From an uncultured Anaerolineae bacterium (GTDB lineage Bacteria; Chloroflexota; Anaerolineae; Aggregatilineales; Phototrophicaceae), in the NCBI GenBank assembly GCA_937922795.1, contig CALAJK010000001.1:1-52643 (forward strand): a stretch of DNA of 52,643 bases. The letters are read 5' to 3'. Positions 28,187 through 38,327 of the stretch are shown here, piece by piece. The notes below the pieces were generated by a model. The model was not told the DNA's origin and searched no databases. It saw nothing but the letters and a program-made list of their open reading frames with translations. Position numbers and translations under genes: made by a program. Position 1 is the first letter of the stretch. Each line of letters opens with the position of its first letter.

Positions 28187-31100
28187 ATGTCTGACCGGAG
28201 TTTTGTGCATCTTCACGTCCACACAGAATATTCGCTGCTGGACGGCCTCAGCCGCATTGATCAGCTCGTTGAACGGGCGCAGGCGCTGCATATGCCCGCC
28301 CTGGCGATCACCGATCACGGCACGATGTTCGGCGTGATTGATTTCTTCCGCGCCTGCAAAGCGGCGGGCGTCAAGCCGATCATCGGCATGGAGGCTTATC
28401 TGGCGCGGCGCTCGATGCGCGACCGCGACCCCAAACTGGATAAGCGCCCGTATCACCTGCTGCTGCTGGCGCAGAACATGACCGGCTACCGCAACCTGCT
28501 CAAGATCGCCAGCGCGGCGCAGCTTGAGGGGTACTACTACCGGCCCCGCATTGACCGCGAGTTCCTGGCCGAGCACGCCGAGGGACTGATCGCCACCAGC
28601 GGCTGCTTGGCCGCTGAGATCCCGACCCTGGTCATCGAAGGCCGGGACGACGAAGCCCGCAAGCTCATCGGTTGGTATCAGGAGGTGTTCGGGAAAGACC
28701 ACTTCTACCTGGAGCTGCAGCACCACGCGATCCGCGACCTAGAGACGCTCAACCGCTGGCTGCTGGACTACAGCCGCAGCCGCCATACGCAGGTTGGGCT
28801 GGTGGCCACCAATGACGTGCATTACGTGCTGCCTGAAGACCACGATCCGCACGACACGCTGCTCTGCATCCAGACGGGAGCGCTCAAGAGCGATGAAGGC
28901 CGGCTGCGCATGTCCGACGCCAGCTATCATCTGACCACGCCGGACGAGATGTGGCGCTACTTCGGCGACGCCGCCCCCGAGGCGCTGCACAACACGCTCA
29001 AGATCGCCGAAATGTGCGAGCTTGACCTGGACACCAAAGGCTATCATCTGCCGGTCTTCCCCGTGCCGGAAGGGCACACCCCCGGCAGCTACCTGCGCTA
29101 CCTGTGCGAAAAAGGGCTGCGCTGGCGGTACGGCGACCGCGCCGACGCCGATGAGCGGCTGCGGGCGCGGCTCGACCGCGAGTTGAGCATCATCCACGAT
29201 ATGGGTTTTGAGACGTACTTCCTGATCGTGTGGGACCTGTGCCAGTACGCCCGCCAGGCGGATATCTGGTGGAACGTGCGCGGCTCCGGGGCGGGCAGTT
29301 TGGCCGCCTACACGCTGGGCATCACCAACATTGATCCGATCGAGAATCAACTGTTGTTCGAGCGGTTCCTCAACCCCGGCCGCGTCAGCATGCCGGATAT
29401 TGACCTGGATTACCCAGACGACCGCCGCGAGGAGATGATCACCTACACGGCGCGCAAGTATGGCGAGGACAAAGTGGCAGCCATCATCACCTTTGGGACG
29501 CTGGGGCCCAAGGCCGCCGTGCGCGACGTGGGGCGGGCACTGAATGTGCCGCTAGAGCTGGTCAACCAGGCGGCGCGGCTCATCCCGCAGGAGCCGAAGC
29601 CCAAACCGCTGAAAGTGTATGTGGAGGAGAACCCGGAACTCAGCCAGCTTTACGAGACCAGCCGTGAGATGCGCCAGGTGATTGACGTGGCGGCGCGGCT
29701 GCAGGGCCTCAACCGTCACGCCTCGACGCATGCCGCCGGCGTGATCGTCGCCGACCGGCCGCTGGTGGAGTACATCCCGCTGCACCGCCTGACCAGCGTC
29801 GGCGAGAGCACAGAAGTGCAGAGCGCGCTCAAGGCCGTCACCCAGTTCCCGATGGAGACCTGCGAGTCGATCGGCCTGCTGAAGATCGACTTCCTGGGGC
29901 TGTCCACGCTCACCATCCTGCGCAAGGCGTGCGACCTGGTCGAGCGCTATCACGGCGTCAAGTACACCATGGACACCATCCCGTACCGGCCTACCGGCGA
30001 CCCCCAGACCGACCGGATGCTCCAGAACACCTTCGCCATGATCGGGCGCGGCGAGACGGTCGGCGTGTTCCAGTTTGAAAGCGCGGGTATGCAGCAGATG
30101 CTCCGCGATATGCGCCCGACGCGCTTCGAGCACATCGTGGCGGCGGTGTCGCTGTACCGTCCGGGCCCGATGGATTTCATCCCGCTGTACAACCGCCGGC
30201 TGCGCGGCGAAGAGAAGGTGGAGTACCGCCACCCGCTGCTGGAGCCGATCCTGGCGGAGACGTACGGCATCATCGTCTATCAGGAACAGCTCATGCAGAT
30301 CGCTGGCAGCCTGTTCGGCTATGAGCTGGGCGAGGCAGATCTGATGCGCCGGGCGGTCTCCAAAAAGAAGGAAAAAGACCTCAAACAGCACCGCGCCATC
30401 TTCGTCGAGCGTGGGCCGCAGCACGGTGTGGATGTCGAGACGGCCAACAAGATCTTCGATGATATCGAGTTCTTCGCCAATTACGGGTTCAACAAGAGCC
30501 ACGCCGCCGACTACGCGGTCATCACCTGCCAGACGGCTTTTCTGAAGGCCAACTATCCGGCCGAGTACATCACCGCGCTGCTGTCCGTCCACCGCGACGA
30601 CATCGCCAAGATCACCGTCTTCCTGGGCGAAAGCCGGCGCCTGGGCATCCCGGTGCTGCCGCCGGACGTGAACTCCAGCCTGATGGACTTCGACATTCAG
30701 ATGCAGGCCGACGGGGTGCGCGGCATCCGCTTCGGGCTGGCGGCCATCAAGAACGCCGGCGAGTCGCAGCTTCAGCCGATCCTAGCGGCGCGAGAGGCCG
30801 GCGGGGCTTTCACCAGCCTGGAGGATTTCTGCCGGCGGGTAGATCTGCGCCAGGTGGGCCGGCGCGCGCTGGAGAGCTTGGTGAAGGTGGGGGCGCTGGA
30901 CGCCCTGGGCAATCGGGGACAGTTGGCGCAGCCGGAAGCGCTCGACCGCATGATGAGCTACAGCGCCGACTATCACCGGGCGCAGGAGATCGGCCAGATG
31001 AGCATGTTCGGCGCAGATGACGCGCTGCGGCTGCCGCCCGCGCCGGCTGATGTCTCACCGCGCGACCTGCTCAACTGGGAGAAAGAGCTGCTCGGCCTGT

Positions 31101-32002
31101 ACGTCACCGGCCGGCCGGTAGACAAAGCCCGCGAGGTGCTGCTCCATGCGAACACGGCGGAGATCGCTCACTTGAAGGAGCAGGGCGCGGCGGCAGCCGG
31201 CAAGACGGTGGTGGTGGCCGGCGAGATCGTCAGCCTGCGCAAGATCGTCACCCGCAACAGCCAGATGATGGCGGTCATCCAGCTTGAAGACTGGCACGAC
31301 AGCGCCGACACGCTGGAGGTGGTGCTGTTCCCGCGCACGTATGACAAGTTCCACGATCTGGTTGAAGTGGGCAGCGTGGTCATCGTCGTCGGCAAGTTCG
31401 ATACCGGGCGGGGCGATCCCCAGATCGTGGCGGACTCGGTGCGCCAGGATCTGACCTCGACCGTGCCGGATGAGCCGACGCTGCTTCCGACGCACGATGA
31501 GCCGCCGGAGTGGGCGGTCGAGCAGCCGCCGGACGAAGCGGCAGAAGACGCGCCGCTGGCTCCGGTTGAAAGTCCTGCCCTGGTAGGCGCAGCCGCGCCA
31601 ATCACGCAGGGCGCGGTGGCCTTGCCCGTGCCGGCAGTTGAGCCCCCGGCCGCCGATGGCGCGGCCCATGAGGAGGCCGGCGATGAGCCGGCCTGGACGC
31701 AGGGTGGGGCGGACGACTGGCTGCCCCCGGATGCGCCGCCGCCGACGCTGCCCCCGCGCCGGGTGATGGTGTACTTCCGGCGGTCAGACGACGCCGATAA
31801 AGACCGGCGCAAACTGCGCAAACTGCACGGCCTGCTCAAATCGTATCCGGGCAAGGACCGCTTCACCATCGTCATTGAGGATGACCGGCACGCCTACAAC
31901 CTGGAGTTCCCGAATGATACGACCGCCCACTGCGCTGAATTAGAGCGCGATCTGGTCAGTTTGGTGGGCGAGGGGAATGTGCGGGTATTCGACCGCCTGT
32001 GA
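28187..32002 (+). CDS. dnaE: DNA polymerase III alpha subunit
   Basis: Replicative DNA polymerase, 1271 residues. It starts with the PHP domain (FVHLHVHTEYSLLDGL, residues 6-21), then the C-family palm with the catalytic acidic motif PDIDLD (403-408; Asp406 and Asp408) and the fingers segment FNKSHAADYAVI. A helix-hairpin-helix region and an OB-fold follow (about 1005-1085). A Pro/Ala/Glu-rich linker of about 90 residues (1095-1185) then leads to a last domain of about 75 residues (starting RRVMVYFRRSDD), of the kind seen at the end of many non-enterobacterial DnaE proteins, possibly for clamp-loader contact. Transcribed alone from an extended -10 promoter, it converges on ybaK with only 3 bases between the stops. 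Confidence 0.97.
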   Translation: MSDRSFVHLHVHTEYSLLDGLSRIDQLVERAQALHMPALAITDHGTMFGVIDFFRACKAAGVKPIIGMEAYLARRSMRDRDPKLDKRPYHLLLLAQNMTGYRNLLKIASAAQLEGYYYRPRIDREFLAEHAEGLIATSGCLAAEIPTLVIEGRDDEARKLIGWYQEVFGKDHFYLELQHHAIRDLETLNRWLLDYSRSRHTQVGLVATNDVHYVLPEDHDPHDTLLCIQTGALKSDEGRLRMSDASYHLTTPDEMWRYFGDAAPEALHNTLKIAEMCELDLDTKGYHLPVFPVPEGHTPGSYLRYLCEKGLRWRYGDRADADERLRARLDRELSIIHDMGFETYFLIVWDLCQYARQADIWWNVRGSGAGSLAAYTLGITNIDPIENQLLFERFLNPGRVSMPDIDLDYPDDRREEMITYTARKYGEDKVAAIITFGTLGPKAAVRDVGRALNVPLELVNQAARLIPQEPKPKPLKVYVEENPELSQLYETSREMRQVIDVAARLQGLNRHASTHAAGVIVADRPLVEYIPLHRLTSVGESTEVQSALKAVTQFPMETCESIGLLKIDFLGLSTLTILRKACDLVERYHGVKYTMDTIPYRPTGDPQTDRMLQNTFAMIGRGETVGVFQFESAGMQQMLRDMRPTRFEHIVAAVSLYRPGPMDFIPLYNRRLRGEEKVEYRHPLLEPILAETYGIIVYQEQLMQIAGSLFGYELGEADLMRRAVSKKKEKDLKQHRAIFVERGPQHGVDVETANKIFDDIEFFANYGFNKSHAADYAVITCQTAFLKANYPAEYITALLSVHRDDIAKITVFLGESRRLGIPVLPPDVNSSLMDFDIQMQADGVRGIRFGLAAIKNAGESQLQPILAAREAGGAFTSLEDFCRRVDLRQVGRRALESLVKVGALDALGNRGQLAQPEALDRMMSYSADYHRAQEIGQMSMFGADDALRLPPAPADVSPRDLLNWEKELLGLYVTGRPVDKAREVLLHANTAEIAHLKEQGAAAAGKTVVVAGEIVSLRKIVTRNSQMMAVIQLEDWHDSADTLEVVLFPRTYDKFHDLVEVGSVVIVVGKFDTGRGDPQIVADSVRQDLTSTVPDEPTLLPTHDEPPEWAVEQPPDEAAEDAPLAPVESPALVGAAAPITQGAVALPVPAVEPPAADGAAHEEAGDEPAWTQGGADDWLPPDAPPPTLPPRRVMVYFRRSDDADKDRRKLRKLHGLLKSYPGKDRFTIVIEDDRHAYNLEFPNDTTAHCAELERDLVSLVGEGNVRVFDRL

Positions 32003-32005
32003 GCG

Positions 32006-32485
32006 TCAGCTGGGCATGCTGATGTCGGCGATGCGCGCCCCCAGCACGCGCACCAATCCCAGCGTCGGCACGCGCAGATTCAGCCCGCGCTGGCCGGCGC
32101 TCACCAGGATATGCTGAAGTTCGGTGGCCGGTTTGTCTAGGAAGACCGGCCAGTTCTTGTGCGTCAACGCTAGGGCGCTGATGCCGCCCACCTTCAGCCC
32201 TGTCAGCCGTTCGGCGTCGGCGTGCGCCGCCATGACGACTTTCTTGTGGCCGCTGGCCGCCGCCAGCGCTTTGAGGTCCAGCGTGCGATCGGCGGCGATG
32301 AGCGCCAGCAGCGGCTTGCCGCCCCCGATCGGCTCGACGACCAGCGTCTTGTAGACCATGAACGGCGGCGCGCCCAGCGCTTCGGCCACCTGCTCGGCGT
32401 CGCGCAAGCTATCGGGGTATTCGGCCACCTCATACGGGATGTTGTGCGTTTCGAGCAAGCGCATCGAGTTCAGTTTTTGAGCCAT
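32006..32485 (-). CDS. ybaK: YbaK/EbsC-family aminoacyl-tRNA deacylase
   Basis: Likely hydrolyses mischarged Cys-tRNA(Pro) to keep translation accurate. From the ATG at 32485 it has 159 residues, the same size as E. coli YbaK, with AGGTGG 5 bases upstream; an in-frame ATG at 32524 would overlap dus and lacks a binding site. Family marks: the early IPYEV segment, FMVYKTLVV with the conserved Lys of the editing pocket, and GGISALAL near 100. It is the last gene of the minus-strand set SDR-SDR-dus-ybaK and ends 3 bases from the dnaE stop. ProX-type deacylase activity is the main alternative. Confidence 0.9.
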   Translation of the reverse strand: MAQKLNSMRLLETHNIPYEVAEYPDSLRDAEQVAEALGAPPFMVYKTLVVEPIGGGKPLLALIAADRTLDLKALAAASGHKKVVMAAHADAERLTGLKVGGISALALTHKNWPVFLDKPATELQHILVSAGQRGLNLRVPTLGLVRVLGARIADISMPS

Positions 32486-32507
32486 ACTGTCCACCTGCCG
32501 CGCGGCC

Positions 32508-33536
32508 TCATCGACATGCTTCATCAGACCCGGCCGCCAGCGGCTCCAGAATGCGTTCTAAGTCAGCCAGCGATTCGGCCTGCACCAGCGCATTGCGCAC
32601 CGTGACGCTTCCGGGCAGGTCGAGCTGATAGTGGATGAGCTGGCCGCGCAGCTCGCGCACGGCGACGGCTTCCGGGCAGGCGGCCGCGGCCAGCGTCCGG
32701 CGGGCATGGCGCAGGGCGATGGCGGCGCGCTGCGGCCGCGGCGGCTCCGGCAGCCGCTCCCCGGCCGTCAGCTCATGCCAGATGTGCCGGAAGACCCAGG
32801 GGCGGCCCAGCGCCGCCCGCCCGATCATCACGCCGTCGCAGCCGGTCAGCGCCAGCATGCGAGCGGCGTCGGCGGCGTCGTGGACGTCGCCGTTGCCGAA
32901 CACGGGGATGCGAACGGTCTGCTTGACCTGGCGGATCACCTGCCAGTCGGCTTCGCCCTGGAAACCCTGGCGGGCGAAGCGGCCGTGGACGGCGATGGCC
33001 TGCGCGCCGCAATCTTCGGCGGCGCGGGCGAACGGCACAGCCGTGATCTCTCCTGGCTCCCAACCGCTGCGCACCTTGACCGTCACCGGCACATCCACCG
33101 CTCGCACGACGGCGGCGACCACGGCGGCGGCGGTGCATACGTCGCGCAGGAGCGCCGCGCCGCCGCCCTTGCTGACGACCTTCGGGACCCAGCAGCCCAT
33201 GTTGATGTCGATGATGTCCGCGCCGTGGTCGGCCACGATGCGGGCGGCTTCGGCCATGGCTGCCGGGTCGCCCCCGAACAACTGGACGGCCACCGGCCGT
33301 TCGTCGGGCGTCCAGTCGAAACGGTGCAGGCTGCGCTTGAGGCCGCTGTTCTTGAGCACGTTGCTGCTGATGAGCTCAGTGCAGACCAGGCCGCAGCCGC
33401 CGAAGTCGCGGCACAGGGTGCGGAAGGCGTGGTTGGTGTGGCCGGCCATGGGCGCAAGCGTCAGCGGCGGGTTGATGAGCAGGCCGCCGATGCGAACCGG
33501 CTGAAGGTGAACGTGGGGCGCGGCGGGCGCGAGCAT
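32508..33536 (-). CDS. dus: tRNA-dihydrouridine synthase
   Basis: FMN-dependent enzyme that reduces uridines in the tRNA D-loop. From the ATG at 33536 it has 342 residues. Evidence: the N-terminal barrel start LTLAPMAGHTNHAFR, the catalytic Cys in DINMGCWVPKVVSKGGGAAL, the FMN-phosphate segment (IPVFGNGDVHDAADA, then CDGVMIGRAALGRPW) and a C-terminal helical domain with LRGQLIHYQL. The earlier in-frame ATG at 33605 would overlap the SDR gene and add residues unlike the family; no strong ribosome-binding site marks the chosen start. It sits between an SDR gene and ybaK, so tRNA-quality functions end this unit. Confidence 0.92.
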   Translation of the reverse strand: MLAPAAPHVHLQPVRIGGLLINPPLTLAPMAGHTNHAFRTLCRDFGGCGLVCTELISSNVLKNSGLKRSLHRFDWTPDERPVAVQLFGGDPAAMAEAARIVADHGADIIDINMGCWVPKVVSKGGGAALLRDVCTAAAVVAAVVRAVDVPVTVKVRSGWEPGEITAVPFARAAEDCGAQAIAVHGRFARQGFQGEADWQVIRQVKQTVRIPVFGNGDVHDAADAARMLALTGCDGVMIGRAALGRPWVFRHIWHELTAGERLPEPPRPQRAAIALRHARRTLAAAACPEAVAVRELRGQLIHYQLDLPGSVTVRNALVQAESLADLERILEPLAAGSDEACR

Positions 33537-33552
33537 CAGCTTTGGCGGGTGG

Positions 33553-34338
33553 TCAGCGATACTGTTGACGAGCGAGCCGCCCCATGATACCCGGCGCCAG
33601 CACATTTGCCCAGATCACCAGCCGGTCGAAGGGGCGCAGCACCACCGTCGTCCGCCGCGTGCCGACGGTTTTGACGATGGCTTCGGCCACGCGCTCGGCG
33701 GGCATAGTCGGCACGCCGCTGCCGGTGCGCCGGCCTTCGCCCAGGCGGTTGGCGTTGAATTCGGTCGCGGTGCGCCCCACCAGAAAATCGGTCACGCGGA
33801 TGTGATCGGCCTCCAGTTCCAAGCGCAGCGACCGCGCCAGGCTGCTGACGCTGGCCTTGCTGGCAGCGTAGACGGCGGCGTAGGGCGATGTCAGGTTGAA
33901 GGCGACCGATGAGATCGTGATGATATGGCCGCCCCCGGCGCGGCGCATGGCCGGCACGGCGGCGCGGATGCTGTGCAGCACCCCGTCGATATTCGTGCGC
34001 AGCACCGTCTCCAGCGCGTCCCAGTCTGAGTCGACCAGGCTGCCCCGCTGGCCGACGCCGGCGTTGGCGACCAGCACATCCAGCCGGCCGAACCGTTCCA
34101 CCGTCTGGGCGACGGCCGCCCGCATCGCCTCAGGATCGCGCACATCGGCGGTCACGGGCAGCACGTCGCCGTGGGGGGCGGGCAGGGCGTTCACCGCCCC
34201 TTCCAGTTCGGCCAGCCGCTCGGCGCGGCGGGCGACGGCCGCCACCTGCGCCCCGCGCCGGGCGAAGGCCAGCGCTGCGGCCTGGCCGATGCCGCTGGAC
34301 GCCCCAGTGATCAGGACGACGGGCGGCGGGGCGCTCAT
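33553..34338 (-). CDS. Short-chain dehydrogenase/reductase
   Basis: NAD(P)-dependent classical SDR, 261 residues, cytosolic. Cofactor motif TGASSGIG (11-18), the structural NAG at 92-94, and the complete catalytic set: Ser143/Ser144 in TISSVA, then Tyr157 and Lys161 in YAAVYAASK. The C-terminal part has a short hydrophobic stretch (LVIWANVLAPGIMG), as in membrane-associated lipid-acting SDRs. Its ATG overlaps the stop of the second SDR (ATGA), so the two are translated together. Substrate unknown. Confidence 0.88.
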   Translation of the reverse strand: MSAPPPVVLITGASSGIGQAAALAFARRGAQVAAVARRAERLAELEGAVNALPAPHGDVLPVTADVRDPEAMRAAVAQTVERFGRLDVLVANAGVGQRGSLVDSDWDALETVLRTNIDGVLHSIRAAVPAMRRAGGGHIITISSVAFNLTSPYAAVYAASKASVSSLARSLRLELEADHIRVTDFLVGRTATEFNANRLGEGRRTGSGVPTMPAERVAEAIVKTVGTRRTTVVLRPFDRLVIWANVLAPGIMGRLARQQYR

Positions 34339-35192
34339 TCGGTCGCGCTCGGAATGGTAGTGATGTCGAAATGGTGTTCAGGCCGGCGCCGGCCGGTCAG
34401 CCGTTCGATCCCGGCGCGCGCCAGGCCGAGCGCGATCTGAGGCGGCGTGAGCACCTGGACGTTCAGGCCGGTGCGGCCGTCGGTCGCGCTGGAGGCCAGC
34501 CACAGCGCGCGCCGCGCCGGCACTTCCGGCGGGTTGCCCCACAGCCGCATCACGAACTTGAGCGGGTTGAGCCGCGCCTCGTAGCCGGCGACCGCCTCGA
34601 TCTTGCCCATCATATCGGTGTCTACCAGGCCAGGGTTGAAGGCGAAGATGCCGATGCCGCTGTCGCGGTACTCCTGTGCCAGCGCCAGCGTGAAGCTGCG
34701 CGTCCAGGCTTTGGTGGGCGCATAGCTGTTCTGATAGGGCGCTGGCCGGCCGTCGTCGCCGCGCCCTAACAGGTTGATCAGCTTGCCCGTCCGCTGGGGC
34801 GGGAAGTATCGCAGCGCCACCAGCGAACCGTAGTACGTGCCGTAGATGTTCGTCCGCAGCGCCCGCTCGAAGGCGTCGTTAGGGATGGCAGCCGTCGGGC
34901 CGTAGGGGCCGGCGATGCCGGCGTTGTTCACCCAGAGGTCGATCTGGCCGAAGGCCTGGAGAGCGTGGTCGCGCACCGCTTCGACCTGCGCTAGGTCGGC
35001 CACATCGCACGGCAGGCCGATCGCCCGGCCGCCCGCGGCTTGCAGCGCGGCGACCGCCTGCTCCACCGTCGCCGCGGTGCGCGCGGTCAGCACCACCGCT
35101 GCCCCCTCCGCTGCGTAGGCGCGGGCGATGGCCAGCCCCAGCCCGCGGCTGCTGCCGGTGATGACCGCCACCCGATTGTCAAGAATGCCCAT
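34335..35192 (-). CDS. Short-chain dehydrogenase/reductase lacking the usual catalytic Ser
   Basis: An SDR-fold protein of 285 residues. The cofactor motif TGSSRGLG (12-19), NNAG (89-92), Tyr157 and Lys161 (SYAPTK) are present. At the position of the catalytic Ser the sequence reads LINLLGRGDD (138-147) with no Ser. A Ser stands directly before Tyr157 and might compensate, or the enzyme may have altered activity. It overlaps the next SDR by 4 bases. A hairpin without T-run (35236-35252) separates it from the membrane-protein gene upstream. Confidence 0.82.
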   Translation of the reverse strand: MGILDNRVAVITGSSRGLGLAIARAYAAEGAAVVLTARTAATVEQAVAALQAAGGRAIGLPCDVADLAQVEAVRDHALQAFGQIDLWVNNAGIAGPYGPTAAIPNDAFERALRTNIYGTYYGSLVALRYFPPQRTGKLINLLGRGDDGRPAPYQNSYAPTKAWTRSFTLALAQEYRDSGIGIFAFNPGLVDTDMMGKIEAVAGYEARLNPLKFVMRLWGNPPEVPARRALWLASSATDGRTGLNVQVLTPPQIALGLARAGIERLTGRRRPEHHFDITTIPSATE

Positions 35193-35235
35193 GCTGATCT
35201 CCCTGCTGTGAACGGCCGTCCGGCTCGTAGGCCGT

Positions 35236-35252
35236 GCTGGCCGTCAGCCAGC
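35236..35252 (-). terminator. Hairpin directly after the unknown membrane-protein gene
   Basis: Perfect GCTGGC-CGTCA-GCCAGC stem-loop lying 1 base beyond the stop codon at 35254-35256 in the direction of transcription. No T-run follows, so it is a weak or Rho-assisted end at best. Confidence 0.3.
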
Positions 35253-35253
35253 G

Positions 35254-36312
35254 CTAGGCGCTCGCCGCGTTCTCGGCGGGGCGATGCGGGCGCACGCGGT
35301 CGTAGACCCACAGCCCAGCGCCGATCAGCAGCGCTAAGACGACGACAGCCAAATAGTCAATCGCCGGGATGGCGGCGAGCTGCCACAGCTTGCCCTGCCA
35401 CAGCGGCTGGCTGTAGACCAGCGCCGCCCCGCCCACGTATACGCCCAGCAGCAGCCATTTGACCCAGGCTTTCAATCCCAGGCCGTGCATCTGGGTGATG
35501 ACGAAGATGCCGGCGAAACCGAACAGGAACATCGGCCACATGTTGTTGCCCTGGACGATGGCGACCATCGTGCCGTGCGCCAGCACGGTGATCTCCTGGA
35601 CGAACATCCACCACTTGTTGACGTGGATCCGCGTCAGGAACAGGCTGCCTTGCAGCAGCAGCAGGAACGTGTAGAAGAAACCCAGCAGGTGGCCGTTGGT
35701 GGCTTCCATCGGGTGATACCAGAAGGTGTAGATGATCGCCCAGGCGAAGTAGTAGCCGTGATACTTGCGGGCGTGCTGGATGATCCGTTTGCCGATGGGC
35801 AGCCGTTTGCCGAAGATCAGACCGCGCCGGTTATTTTCCATCAGCAGGATCCAGACCAGCATGACGATGACCGAACCCTGTGAACTGAAGATCGAGACGT
35901 CCTGCGCCAGCCCGTCGTACCACACGTGGGTTTGGACGAAGTGCAGCAGCACAAACAGCGCGTTCACGCCCAGGGCGATGACATTGACCGGGTGCAGCCC
36001 GGCGGTGTAGCGCTTGACGCGATTCTGGGCGTACCAGATCAGCCCCCAGGCCGCGAACTGGTGCGCCAAGTACAGCCCCCAGGCGGACAGGCGCGAGGCG
36101 ACTGTGGGTTCAGCTAGCTTCCAGTAGTACCACGCCGGGCCTTCGTCTGGCAGTTTGGGGAAGGCCTCCAGCCGCGGGGCGGCGGCCCAGATGATGAAGG
36201 TGAACGCCAGGGCGAACGCAATGCCGCCCCACAGCGCCCACCGATCCCAACGGGCTGGTCGGCGCTGAGACGGAGCGATGTCGCCCGGCTTGAGGCTTGT
36301 CATGGCTGTCAT
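35254..36312 (-). CDS. Multi-pass membrane protein of unknown function
   Basis: From the ATG at 36312 a 352-residue integral membrane protein with about eight predicted helices; I do not recognise the family. The frame opens at a TTG (36321), but GGAG is placed better for 36312. His- and aromatic-rich stretches stand out near or in helices: LLHFVQTHVWYDG, HARKYHGYYFAW, WYHPMEATNGHLLGF and ITQMHGLGLKAW. Several membrane-placed His could bind metal or heme, but that is speculation. It lies 122 bases after the IcmA-like mutase gene; the gap holds two palindromes. Confidence 0.75.
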   Translation of the reverse strand: MTAMTSLKPGDIAPSQRRPARWDRWALWGGIAFALAFTFIIWAAAPRLEAFPKLPDEGPAWYYWKLAEPTVASRLSAWGLYLAHQFAAWGLIWYAQNRVKRYTAGLHPVNVIALGVNALFVLLHFVQTHVWYDGLAQDVSIFSSQGSVIVMLVWILLMENNRRGLIFGKRLPIGKRIIQHARKYHGYYFAWAIIYTFWYHPMEATNGHLLGFFYTFLLLLQGSLFLTRIHVNKWWMFVQEITVLAHGTMVAIVQGNNMWPMFLFGFAGIFVITQMHGLGLKAWVKWLLLGVYVGGAALVYSQPLWQGKLWQLAAIPAIDYLAVVVLALLIGAGLWVYDRVRPHRPAENAASA

Positions 36313-36351
36313 ACGCGTCAATCTCCGAGGGTTGAGGGTTGCGTTCGGTTT

Positions 36352-36390
36352 GTGCGAAGCGCACCATAGTCCTTGTTCCTGAGAACCAGG
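36352..36390. promoter_or_regulatory. Two palindromes upstream of the membrane-protein gene
   Basis: GTGCG-AAG-CGCAC (36352-36364) and CCTTGTTC-CTGA-GAACCAGG (36371-36390, one mismatch in 8 bp). They lie between the mutase stop and the membrane-protein start. Neither has a T-run. The second reads GTTC-N4-GAAC, the reverse of a Firmicutes-type LexA box. Possible operator or leader structure. Confidence 0.35.
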
Positions 36391-36443
36391 CTATGCGCAC
36401 TTGAGAAGTTGATGAGCAAACCCGCGCCTGCGGTCGGCGATCG

Positions 36444-38126
<1,683 letters not shown>

Positions 38127-38246
38127 GGGGCTACCTCCCGACGAAGCCGAATTTTGGACAGCATAGCGGTTTCAGGTGAGAATTTGGTGAGCGACCGCGG
38201 TGGACGAATTGGCTGGCAGTGATCATTAAGAATAACCTACGATTGC

Positions 38247-38275
38247 TTAACAATTTGATAAGGCTCATTTAAAAT
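38247..38275 (+). promoter_or_regulatory. Promoter of the CHAD gene
   Basis: TTAACA (38247-38252), a 17-base spacer and TAAAAT (38270-38275). The start near 38282 gives a leader of about 45 bases. Surrounding DNA is AT-rich compared with the rest of the window. Confidence 0.6.
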
Positions 38276-38327
38276 AGAAGAGTGCTATCAGTCCATGTCA
38301 TATGGTCACATACAAGCTGGAGGAACA

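Noticed and set aside
36327-36341. Short direct repeat (GAGGGTT twice)
   Set aside because: Two copies of seven bases are too short and isolated to support a repeat element.
36375-36386. Possible LexA box
   Set aside because: It reads GTTC-N4-GAAC, not the GAAC-N4-GTTC order of the Firmicutes-type box, and the neighbours are not SOS genes.
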